Source of the DNA: an uncultured Planctomycetaceae bacterium
GTDB lineage: Bacteria > Planctomycetota > Planctomycetia > Pirellulales > Pirellulaceae
NCBI GenBank assembly: GCA_937862885.1
Contig: CALMEE010000025.1
Location: 1 to 42,201 of the forward strand
Direction of reading: 5' to 3'
Length of the DNA stretch: 42,201 nucleotides
Part shown: piece after piece, positions 35,220 through 42,201 of the stretch
How the letters are laid out: the number at the start of each line of letters is the position of its first letter
Position numbering within the stretch: position 1 is the stretch's first letter
Program-made: the position numbers and the translations under genes
Notes under the pieces: generated by a model
What the model was told of the DNA's origin: nothing
Databases searched by the model: none
The model's input: the letters and a program-made list of their open reading frames with translations, nothing else

Positions 35220-36455
35220 ATGAAACGTTTTGAGAATCCCCCCGTTCCAGCTTATTGGTTGAAGCTGTTGGCTTTGTTTGTGGTCGTCACAATTGCGGCT
35301 GGGAGTCGTGCCAACGCTCAAGTCAATGTGTTCATCGATTACACGAATTTTCAGACACGACTCAACTCGGCAACTGCTTCTGCGGGTGTGGCCAATTTTA
35401 ATGCGACGGAAGTTCAAACAATTCAGACCAACATCATGAATTACCTGAACACCGCCTTCAACGGATATCAGATCAATTTCACAACGACAAATCCCGGTGG
35501 TACTTTCGAGACCTTGCATTTCGGATTGACAGGCAGCGGTTTTGGATTGGCAGACCGAATTGATCTCCGCAATCTGGTTGGCAACGACGTCGCCCGCGTT
35601 TTTACCGCGAATTTTGGTACGTTCATTAATCCCGCCGCACCAAGGGCGACCCAAATCGTTTCGCTGAGTAACTCACTCGGTGGCACGGCCAGTCACGAGG
35701 TGGGACACAACATCGGTCTTGAACATCGTGATCCGTATGGGATCGCTGGAATTGGAAATGCAAATTCCAACGGCGGACATCAGACTTTTGGGCAGCAGAA
35801 TAATCACATCATGGCGACCGGCATTACTGGGCTTACAAACGCGCAACGAATTGTGCCGCGAACTTTTTCAGATTTGAGTCATGCCAAATTGCAGTTCGCG
35901 AATGGCGTCGTGGCCGATCCGATTGCACCCATTTCAGAGCAGGCGGCACCTCATAGTACGGCCGCGACTGCACAGAATTTGACCTTTTCGAATTTCACGG
36001 ATAGTCCTTCGGCCTACACAGCTGGTTTTCTTCTCGAAGGTAGCCTGTCAGCCAATGGTCAAGCTGATTTCTACTCTTTCAATTTACTCGAAGGAACTTA
36101 CACGACGATGCAAATCGTTAGCACCGTGATTAATGGAAGCAATGCGATTAACTCGATACTAACTTTGTTTGATTCGAACGGCACGACTATCCTGGCCAGC
36201 AATACCAGCACGCAAGTCAGTGCGAACGGCGTCAATATCGGTGGGTCAACCTACTCCAACGACGCTTCGATTTACAACTTCTTGGCTCCCCGCGACGATA
36301 TCTATTTCCTGCGAGTGACGGCTACTACGGCGTCTGACCTTGGAGCTTATTCGTTGTTTGTTGCAACCACTGCGATCCCGGAGCCAAGCGGTTCGCTGAT
36401 TGCTGTGTTCTTCATCGTGGTACTTAGTTTCCGCCGACAAAAGACCGTGGTTTGA
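35220..36455 (+). CDS. Secreted zinc metalloprotease (metzincin-type) with PPC domain and PEP-CTERM tail
   Basis: The 411-residue protein starts at ATG 35220, with GGGAG eight bases upstream. A signal peptide covers about 1-33 (cleavage near ANA). The zinc site HEVGHNIGLEH is at 159-169, matching the metzincin pattern HExxHxxGxxH. A Met-turn-like NNHIMATG (194-201) supports a metzincin fold. Residues of about 265-385 look like a bacterial pre-peptidase C-terminal (PPC) domain (ADFYSFNLLEGTY, then DIYFLRVTA and GAYSLFVATT). The tail IPEPSG, hydrophobic helix and FRRQ form a PEP-CTERM sorting signal. It would be exported, processed by exosortase and displayed or released. The substrate is unknown. 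No inhibitor gene is adjacent. Confidence 0.85.
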   Translation: MKRFENPPVPAYWLKLLALFVVVTIAAGSRANAQVNVFIDYTNFQTRLNSATASAGVANFNATEVQTIQTNIMNYLNTAFNGYQINFTTTNPGGTFETLHFGLTGSGFGLADRIDLRNLVGNDVARVFTANFGTFINPAAPRATQIVSLSNSLGGTASHEVGHNIGLEHRDPYGIAGIGNANSNGGHQTFGQQNNHIMATGITGLTNAQRIVPRTFSDLSHAKLQFANGVVADPIAPISEQAAPHSTAATAQNLTFSNFTDSPSAYTAGFLLEGSLSANGQADFYSFNLLEGTYTTMQIVSTVINGSNAINSILTLFDSNGTTILASNTSTQVSANGVNIGGSTYSNDASIYNFLAPRDDIYFLRVTATTASDLGAYSLFVATTAIPEPSGSLIAVFFIVVLSFRRQKTVV

Positions 36456-36949
36456 TTAGCTCGCTGCATTGTCAGTTGTTTAGAGTTCAGCAAATCAACT
36501 CATAACAGGATATGCATTTAACACTTTGCATATCATACTTAAATCGTGTTCTGTTCCTTGCGGCAGCGTTTGACTTAACGTTTAACGTCCGCTGATCGAT
36601 GTTCCGTCACTAATCCTAGATAGCTTACTCGCATTGTCGTTGGCGGGTCGCTGTTTAGGATGTTCTTGTCCTCAAGTAAAGCGGAACCTCCGCAGGATTC
36701 GGTATCTGCTTCGAAAAGCAATTCCTTCGGGCATTCTGCCTTCATTGACCTCGTCTTGGTAATCCATGTTTCAAAGTGAAGGCCCAATGTCTCCTACCTA
36801 AATCAAAACGCCAGCCCTCTGCAACAATTTTGATCACAATCTTGGCGCATCGCAGGTAATTCCTACGCGTTGTTTCATGGCCATTGGTTTTTTATCAATG
36901 GAATTGACCGTTTCACAATGTCCAGGTTTTCCTTGAGAGCTATTCGATA
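36456..36949. other. Intergenic stretch
   Basis: No gene is supported. The stretch contains the inverted repeat at 36509-36534 and a small hairpin ccattg/caatgg near 36879-36900 ahead of the next gene. A short minus-strand frame at 36575-36787 has no supporting features. Confidence 0.5.
36509..36534. repeat. 8-bp perfect inverted repeat downstream of the metalloprotease
   Basis: gatatgca and tgcatatc are separated by ten bases, 53 bases after the stop codon. AT-rich arms and no T-tract make a terminator unlikely. A regulator-binding site is possible. Confidence 0.35.
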
Positions 36950-39415
36950 ATGATGTCAAAATTAAAAGACAGACCAATTAATTGCCAATCTTTAGCCAAA
37001 ATCAGCGGGCTTGGATTATTTGTGGGGTATCTCTGCCTGATTTTAGTCTGCGATTCAGCGTCAGCGCAACGACAGTCTGATTCAGGAAATCAATCGGGGA
37101 ATCGGCCTGACCGTCGGCAAGTGACACAAACTGATTTGCAAATCAACAGGGCTACCGCTGGTCAAGCCCGCTATGAGGACGGCACATTCATCGTGCCGAT
37201 CTCGGTTGAAATTAGCAATTCTGGACGAGGCACGACCGTTGCCATTGTTGCGCAGGCCAATTACTACACTCCTGGACAACGGCCGGTTTCTGCTTGGATT
37301 ATGAATCACGACAAGGCTTCGTCGCTTGTCGGTTTAGCAACGGGTGGTCGGGGCACGCTAACTGGCGAACTGCGAATATCGGATCGACGTGCCGAATTAT
37401 CGGGTCAAAAACTGATTATTTCGATCCAACTTGACCCGTCGAATGCCATTGCGGACTCTAACCGTCGAAATAACGTTTCTGCACCATTCGAAGTCGTCCT
37501 GCCCAATACCGCAAACTCGCGGCGTCCCAACCGACCCGACCGCCTCCCACAACGACCAAACCAACTGCCTGTGGTCCCACCGTTAACATCCGGTACGCCG
37601 CAGGGGCCAACCGGCAATGGGCTTGGTACGGGTGCGATGGGTGGAGTGTCAAATGGCGAAGGCAACAACCACCCGGCTGCCGGTTCTGGCCAAAGTGGAC
37701 CGCAAGGCTTAGTTAGCAACAAGGTATTGGCTGACGTATATCGAGCAAATGATGGTGGAGCCTATTACGTCCATCAACTTGAAAACAAAGTCTATATGTT
37801 TGGTGAACATCCAGGATTGGGTTATGCTGTGGTCTTCGAAGGATCTCTGAACGGCCAAAAGATCGATGGTCATTATTGGGATGTCCCCAAAGGGAAGCGG
37901 GCGAATCGCGGGTCGCTTCAACTTGAAATTCAGAATTCCGGGAACCGCCTCGTTGTACGTCAGGCGACAGGTGGTTTTGGGATTAGTGTTCTGGAACCGT
38001 ATGCCATTCAGAACCACCAACTTCCCAGAGCAGATCGTAAGCCTGGTTTCTACACCACCAAGGCAGACGATTTGGACGGAGCATGGCGAGCGGGCAGCAG
38101 CCACCTGTACATTCGCGAAGTCGACGGCAAAGTCATTGGATGGCTAGAGAGCCAGTTCACTAATGGCAATAAGCCAACGAATGCAATGGTATTGATCGGC
38201 TCTCGAACGACTGCAACTCAAGTTGTCTTCAAGCAGATTACAGTTCCGAAAGGCGTAAATAAGGGGAGCAATCAGAGCACATTTATTGTTAACGATGCAT
38301 TTCACATTCGGCAACTTGGTGGCAGCACGTTTGTTAAGGATGTTCTGGATTTCGATAAGTTTGGTGACGAGATCTTCAAGGCCTTCAAGAACGGTTGTGT
38401 CGGGTTTGGGTATGCAATTGCTCATGAAGGAGTGATCGTCAAGAGTGGCGGTTGGGGAAATCGCTTGCTCTCGATGGATGGTGGGCCGCTGCCGTTTGAC
38501 GCGAATACGCAAAAGTGTACACAAAGCACGTCGAAGACCATTACTGCCGCAGCGGTCATGCATTTACTGCACTCCAAAGGATTGAGCGTTGACACCAAGA
38601 TCGTGGACTATCTGCCCAACTATTGGGAAAAGGGTCCGATGACGGAACACTTGACGTTCGCACACTTGTTGCGACACCGTTCTGGGCTATCCGATTTTGG
38701 TGACCCTGACGAATATGCGAACTTGCGGAAAACAATCAAGACTGGTCCGAGCAACATGAACTGGATTTCTCCGCAATTCGAATATCGCAATTCCAATTAC
38801 GCGTTATTCCGAATCATCATCCCTTACTTGGACAAGCCGGGAGACATGCACAATTTCGAAAGTAATGGGTTGCGCGGGGATTCCATCAACGAACGCTGCT
38901 CGACAAGATATTTCCACTACGTGCGAGACAACGTATTGATTCCAGCTGGAGTCAGTAATGTTCAAGCGAACTATACCAGCCCGAATCGAGCGTACTCTTA
39001 CAACTACGTCAATCAGAACGTTGCTGGCTACCCACAACAATCTGGACAGTTATACGAGATGGGAGCTGGCAGTTGGGTTATGTCGGCGAACGACTATGTG
39101 AAGTTCTTGGCTGGATTGGAAAATGGAAAAATACTGCCTAAAGAACAAGTCGCAGAAATGAAATCGAAGGGTTTAGGGTTGTACACCATTTCGTCATCAA
39201 TCGGAACCGCTTACATGCACGGTGGATCAATTGGTGGAAACAACAGCGATTCATACGGGCACGGTCGTGGCGCACGCGCTCATTCGATGATGTTTCCGAA
39301 TAACGTCCAACTGTTCATAACAATCAACTCTGCCAACAACTTGGGTCCAGCGGAAACATCGTCCGCCCGCGCCGCGGCTCTCCGCGACGCATTCAACGCA
39401 GCGTTTCATGATTAA
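36950..39415 (+). CDS. Secreted serine beta-lactamase-like protein with N-terminal CARDB-like domain
   Basis: The 821-residue protein has a signal peptide ending about residue 39 (SASA). A CARDB-like beta-sandwich follows at about 58-185 (TDLQINRATAG, then LDPSNAIADSNRRNN), then a Pro/Gly/Asn-rich linker (190-255) and a beta-rich region of about 255-455 with two Tyr/Trp-containing repeats. The C-terminal domain of about 465-821 is class C beta-lactamase/DD-peptidase-like: SxxK as STSK at 526-529, the Tyr motif YRN at 612-614 and HGG at 757-759 in place of KTG. All three catalytic boxes are present, so activity is likely. Family members hydrolyse peptides or esters, so true beta-lactam resistance is not implied. 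Two adjacent ATG codons allow either start. It is intact and ends nine bases before the RAYT element. Confidence 0.85.
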   Translation: MMSKLKDRPINCQSLAKISGLGLFVGYLCLILVCDSASAQRQSDSGNQSGNRPDRRQVTQTDLQINRATAGQARYEDGTFIVPISVEISNSGRGTTVAIVAQANYYTPGQRPVSAWIMNHDKASSLVGLATGGRGTLTGELRISDRRAELSGQKLIISIQLDPSNAIADSNRRNNVSAPFEVVLPNTANSRRPNRPDRLPQRPNQLPVVPPLTSGTPQGPTGNGLGTGAMGGVSNGEGNNHPAAGSGQSGPQGLVSNKVLADVYRANDGGAYYVHQLENKVYMFGEHPGLGYAVVFEGSLNGQKIDGHYWDVPKGKRANRGSLQLEIQNSGNRLVVRQATGGFGISVLEPYAIQNHQLPRADRKPGFYTTKADDLDGAWRAGSSHLYIREVDGKVIGWLESQFTNGNKPTNAMVLIGSRTTATQVVFKQITVPKGVNKGSNQSTFIVNDAFHIRQLGGSTFVKDVLDFDKFGDEIFKAFKNGCVGFGYAIAHEGVIVKSGGWGNRLLSMDGGPLPFDANTQKCTQSTSKTITAAAVMHLLHSKGLSVDTKIVDYLPNYWEKGPMTEHLTFAHLLRHRSGLSDFGDPDEYANLRKTIKTGPSNMNWISPQFEYRNSNYALFRIIIPYLDKPGDMHNFESNGLRGDSINERCSTRYFHYVRDNVLIPAGVSNVQANYTSPNRAYSYNYVNQNVAGYPQQSGQLYEMGAGSWVMSANDYVKFLAGLENGKILPKEQVAEMKSKGLGLYTISSSIGTAYMHGGSIGGNNSDSYGHGRGARAHSMMFPNNVQLFITINSANNLGPAETSSARAAALRDAFNAAFHD

Positions 39416-39423
39416 GGGTGATT

Positions 39424-39441
39424 AAGGGGACATTCTACTTT
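39424..39441 (+). repeat. Left 18-bp terminal inverted repeat
   Basis: aaggggacattctacttt is the exact reverse complement of 40012-40029. Confidence 0.95.
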
Positions 39442-39979
39442 TATTGTTTCTTTGGCCTGCCTCGAGGTCGTAGCGAGGATTCAAGACCGAGTATTGCAGC
39501 AGTCTTTGTCTGCCAATGAGTATCACCGAATGGAGTGCCGCGAGCAAGACTCTGTCTCAGGATCCCGAGTTCGGCTTCTGTTTCCACTCCGTTGACATGG
39601 CGAGTCCACTGAGCGGGCTTCAGGATCGGTCCGTCGCACAGCAATCCGTACGGGCCGCTTCGAACCGTCGGTTTCAGGCTGGGCCACTCCCAGTCCTGAC
39701 TTCGCTCGACCATGTTCGCCCGCAGCGGATTCCGCTCCACATAACGCAACACCGTCAGATAGTGTTCATCGGATTGGACGGGAAACGCTTTGAATCGCCC
39801 CTGCCAGACATGGCCGCTTCCCTTGTAGTGCCGATGATAACGGCGAACGTGAGACGTCATCAGCCATTGCACCCAGCGGCGAAGTCATCAGCCTGATGAC
39901 AGCCGTCGCTGCGGCCATTTCCCCGGTTCAGGACATGGTAAACAAACCCACCTCGTAATGCTCTTGATGTGCGTGGCAT
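39441..39979 (-). pseudogene. Truncated RAYT transposase lacking the HUH motif
   Basis: From ATG 39979 the minus strand reads MPRTSRALRGGFVYHVLNRG and NGRSDG, a standard RAYT N-terminus. That frame then stops at 39860-39862. In another frame the C-terminal half continues: RRWVQWLMTSHVRRYHRHY, GHVWQGRFKAFPVQ and HYLTVLRYVERNPLRANMV (the helix with the catalytic tyrosine), ending with RPRGRPKKQ. The central part of roughly 80 residues, which should include the PNHWH (HUH) motif, is absent. The gene is therefore an internal deletion with a frame change and not functional. The C-terminal frame alone is 143 codons from a GTG. Confidence 0.75.
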
Positions 39980-40011
39980 TGTAGCATGCTAAATGAACGA
40001 GATCCGCAGAT

Positions 40012-40029
40012 AAAGTAGAATGTCCCCTT
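40012..40029 (-). repeat. Right 18-bp terminal inverted repeat
   Basis: aaagtagaatgtcccctt, exact inverse of 39424-39441, lies 13 bases before the end of the CHAT-protease gene. Confidence 0.95.
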
Positions 40030-40042
40030 TTGCACTTCTAAT

Positions 40043-42201
40043 TTACCGCCATTCGCCCGACAGGACGAATGCGGCCCAGAAGTAGGGGTGCAGGCGACCG
40101 TTGACTGTCAATGGAATATCGTCGTCTATTGTCTTGATGCCGCGTCCGCGAATCGTACCAGTTGCCGGATCGTATTCACGCAACATCGTCAATTGGGCTT
40201 GCCGCAATGCCTCCAACGGGCTGATGCGAGGTTGTGAGTTGGGGGCGGCAGGCACATCGTTTGCGGTTTCGAAATCGCCCCACAAGTTCTTGTAAAACTC
40301 GGTAATCAAGATCTCTGTCGCCGTGTCATCCACCCCCCACAAACTGGTGACCGTCGTCCGGGCGCCAGCTACCTGAAAGGCCCGTTGCAGGCCTAGCACG
40401 CCTTCGCCGCCAGCCATTCGCCCTTGGCTCGTTTCGCACGCACTTAATACGGCCAATTCCACCCCCCGCAAATCCAAGTCACTCACATCCAGCGCCGTTA
40501 AGATACTCGGCTCGTCACGCAAGGGATCGAAGGGCTGGTTCGCACCGGCAAACACCAACCCCGACAAAACACCTGGATTCCAGCCCACCGTCTGTTGCCG
40601 TTCCGACGATATGTCTCGCCCGAACATCGTTCGGCCTGGATCAATCGGCGGCGCAGCCGCGGATACAATCGTTGGTTCGGCAAAGAACCCGTGCGTGGCC
40701 AAATGAAGATAGCGATGCATCGGTGCCAGCCGACAAAAAGCGGCCAGCGTCGCTCGATCCTCCTCTAGCGGAGTCGGTCGCCGACCGCTAAATCGCTGTT
40801 CGTAGTACGAGGCGATCGCGTCCAATTCTCTCTTTGATCCAGGTAATCGTTCAAAAGCAACACTGCTTCCACCTGCCGCAGAAAGGGGCCGCGAGCGCGT
40901 TACGAGTGCGTCATTGGTGACGAGCCGCGCACCGATCAATTCTTCCAAGGGCACGTCGGATTGGTTATCAAAATCCACATTTCCCACCAGCAATAACCCT
41001 GGATCGCCTGGCCAAGGCGCCTCATTTTCAGGATCGAACAACCCTGCCACCATCTGCGGCACGGGAACCACGGCAATCGCATACTGTTCGATTAAGAACG
41101 TCCCCGGCTCGTCACCTGGCAATGCATTCCAGGGGACCATGGCCAGTTGAGAGTCCGGTGAGATCAACACGGTAGCCACGCCTTCCAAATAGGGACGCAG
41201 CGGCTCCCACACCAACCGCCGCAGCGCTGCCGACGGGCTTTCCGAATTCTCCCCGGCGACCGGATTCCAATGCACTTCCTGTCCGGTTTGAACCGCACGG
41301 TTGAGCAACTCGGCTGAGCCTAACTCGATCAACTTGACCTCTGCACCCGGACTGGAAACAAACGCCACATACCGCCGCTCAAATTGCGACTTGCCGGGCT
41401 CGTTCGCGACCGGTTGAACGTGCCAGTATTCCAGCAGATCGACCAATATTGTGTTGGGTGGAAAACGCGCTACGACCGCTTGAGCTTCATCCCGCGCCAA
41501 CAGCAAACCCCGCCGGTATTCGGCGCTTTGCAGGCTAAGTCTTCGCTCTAAGCTCTCGCGCTGGTCCGTCAACTTGGTTAGGTTGTCGCGCCATGTTTCC
41601 AACTGCTTGGGATCGTCGGGGACGTTACGTGATTGCGTGGCCAGCTCGTCGGCCGTTCTGTGCAACTGAAAGGCCAGATCTTGTAACTCGGGGTCATCCG
41701 ACGCCAGCATTCGTCGCGCGGCTTGTTGGCGTACCAGAACGGATCCTTTGCTCGACCAAAGCGCTTGATACACCGCATCGATGTTTGTTGTGTGGCGAGT
41801 CGCCAAGGACAAATACCTATCTAAATAAAATCGCTGTTCTTCTCCAAAAACGAGTTGCTGTGCCTCAAACTGAACATAGGCAGTCTGCTCTAGATGCGCA
41901 AGTGAAATCGTGACCGCCTCTTGGAAAAGTGGCAATGCCCGCGCATCGTCACCCATGGCGTTGTAAAGTAAGCCCAGATTGCTCAGGCTGGCGGCGTAGC
42001 GGGGATGGTCTTTCCCCAGCACCTTTTCACGAATCGCCAGGGACTCCTGATACAGCGGCTCGGCCCGTGCGTTGTCACCAATGTCATTGTAAAGTCCGCC
42101 CAGATTATTCAGGACGGTGGCGTAGCCGGGATGGTCTTTCCCCTGCACCTTTTCACGAATCGCCAGGGCCTCCTGTAACAGCGGCTCGGCCTGCGCGTAG
42201 T
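40043..42201 (-). CDS. TPR-CHAT caspase-like protease (5' end outside window)
   Basis: The frame is open from the right edge to the stop at 40043, so the N-terminus is missing; about 719 residues are visible. The first visible part is tandem TPR repeats of 42 residues (GKDHP, NNLGGLYN, AEPLYQESLAIREKV), the kinesin-light-chain-like form. A helical linker follows, then the CHAT domain. The catalytic histidine lies in HLATHGFF (codon at 40691-40693) and the cysteine in LSACETSQG (codon at 40436-40438). Both are intact, with the usual GGEGVLGLQRAF downstream. CHAT is a caspase-like peptidase often found with TPRs, and some members act in defence, including craspase-type systems. Here there is no effector or CRISPR neighbour visible, so that role is unproven. 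Confidence 0.9.
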   Translation of the reverse strand, partial: YAQAEPLLQEALAIREKVQGKDHPGYATVLNNLGGLYNDIGDNARAEPLYQESLAIREKVLGKDHPRYAASLSNLGLLYNAMGDDARALPLFQEAVTISLAHLEQTAYVQFEAQQLVFGEEQRFYLDRYLSLATRHTTNIDAVYQALWSSKGSVLVRQQAARRMLASDDPELQDLAFQLHRTADELATQSRNVPDDPKQLETWRDNLTKLTDQRESLERRLSLQSAEYRRGLLLARDEAQAVVARFPPNTILVDLLEYWHVQPVANEPGKSQFERRYVAFVSSPGAEVKLIELGSAELLNRAVQTGQEVHWNPVAGENSESPSAALRRLVWEPLRPYLEGVATVLISPDSQLAMVPWNALPGDEPGTFLIEQYAIAVVPVPQMVAGLFDPENEAPWPGDPGLLLVGNVDFDNQSDVPLEELIGARLVTNDALVTRSRPLSAAGGSSVAFERLPGSKRELDAIASYYEQRFSGRRPTPLEEDRATLAAFCRLAPMHRYLHLATHGFFAEPTIVSAAAPPIDPGRTMFGRDISSERQQTVGWNPGVLSGLVFAGANQPFDPLRDEPSILTALDVSDLDLRGVELAVLSACETSQGRMAGGEGVLGLQRAFQVAGARTTVTSLWGVDDTATEILITEFYKNLWGDFETANDVPAAPNSQPRISPLEALRQAQLTMLREYDPATGTIRGRGIKTIDDDIPLTVNGRLHPYFWAAFVLSGEWR
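41949..42200. repeat. 126-bp tandem repeat encoding TPR units
   Basis: 41949-42074 and 42075-42200 are direct repeats of 126 bp that are very similar in sequence, encoding one 42-residue TPR each, in frame with the CHAT gene. The array continues off the right edge. Confidence 0.9.

Larger units (their letters stand above)
39424..40029 (-). mobile_element. RAYT (REP-associated tyrosine transposase) element relic
   Basis: A 606-bp unit is bounded by perfect 18-bp inverted repeats aaggggacattctacttt (39424-39441) and its complement (40012-40029). It encloses a truncated Y1-type transposase on the minus strand. The short left flank has a direct repeat gattaaggg (about 39410-39428). Unlike normal RAYTs, its transposase has lost the HUH core, so it would need help from another copy to move. 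Confidence 0.75.

Noticed and set aside
40043..42201. CHAT-TPR gene as part of a type III-E CRISPR (craspase) locus
   Set aside because: No CRISPR array or gRAMP/Cas gene is seen in the window; the domain alone is not sufficient.

Overview
The window reads as chromosomal DNA of a planctomycete, most likely a member of the Pirellulales. The evidence is two secreted proteins with PEP-CTERM tails, a GH38-like gene overlapping cmk, many secreted or membrane proteins without close model homologues, moderate GC, poor Shine-Dalgarno sites with occasional TTG starts, and a tRNA-Asn without an encoded CCA. The taxonomic call is an inference from gene content.

Positions 1-29,805 are a largely intact core region. 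From the left: a secreted Gly/Arg-repeat protein cut by the window edge; a two-domain methyltransferase/ATP-grasp protein; an RNase Z-like metallo-beta-lactamase; a GH38-like protein overlapping cmk, followed by plsC; greA-uvrC on the minus strand; a coiled-coil zinc-ribbon protein; a double TM2 membrane protein; a PEP-CTERM sugar dehydrogenase; holA-fahA on the minus strand; a cysteine-rich secreted protein; a giant AsmA/TamB-like protein; a membrane-anchored HtrA/DegS-type protease; and the DEAH helicase HrpA.

Positions 29,884-40,030 form an accessory stretch marked by decay. It holds an IS4-family relic with degenerate terminal repeats and an internal deletion, a secreted protein of unknown function, the 3' part of a gene cut off by an IS5-family element, that frameshifted IS5 element, a scrap of a second IS5 transposase, and a RAYT-type element with perfect 18-bp ends that has lost its HUH core. 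Intact genes here are an OmpH/Skp-like protein, tRNA-Asn with a strong terminator, a PEP-CTERM metalloprotease and an 821-residue serine beta-lactamase-like protein with an N-terminal CARDB-like domain.

The right edge carries a TPR-CHAT caspase-like protease gene on the minus strand, truncated at its 5' end by the window.

No CRISPR array, prophage, rRNA or obvious complete defence island was seen. The most unusual items are the methyltransferase/ATP-grasp fusion, the GH38-like protein without the canonical nucleophile, UvrC without its C-terminal HhH domain, the cysteine-rich secreted protein, the IS-disrupted NCHGY gene and the RAYT relic.
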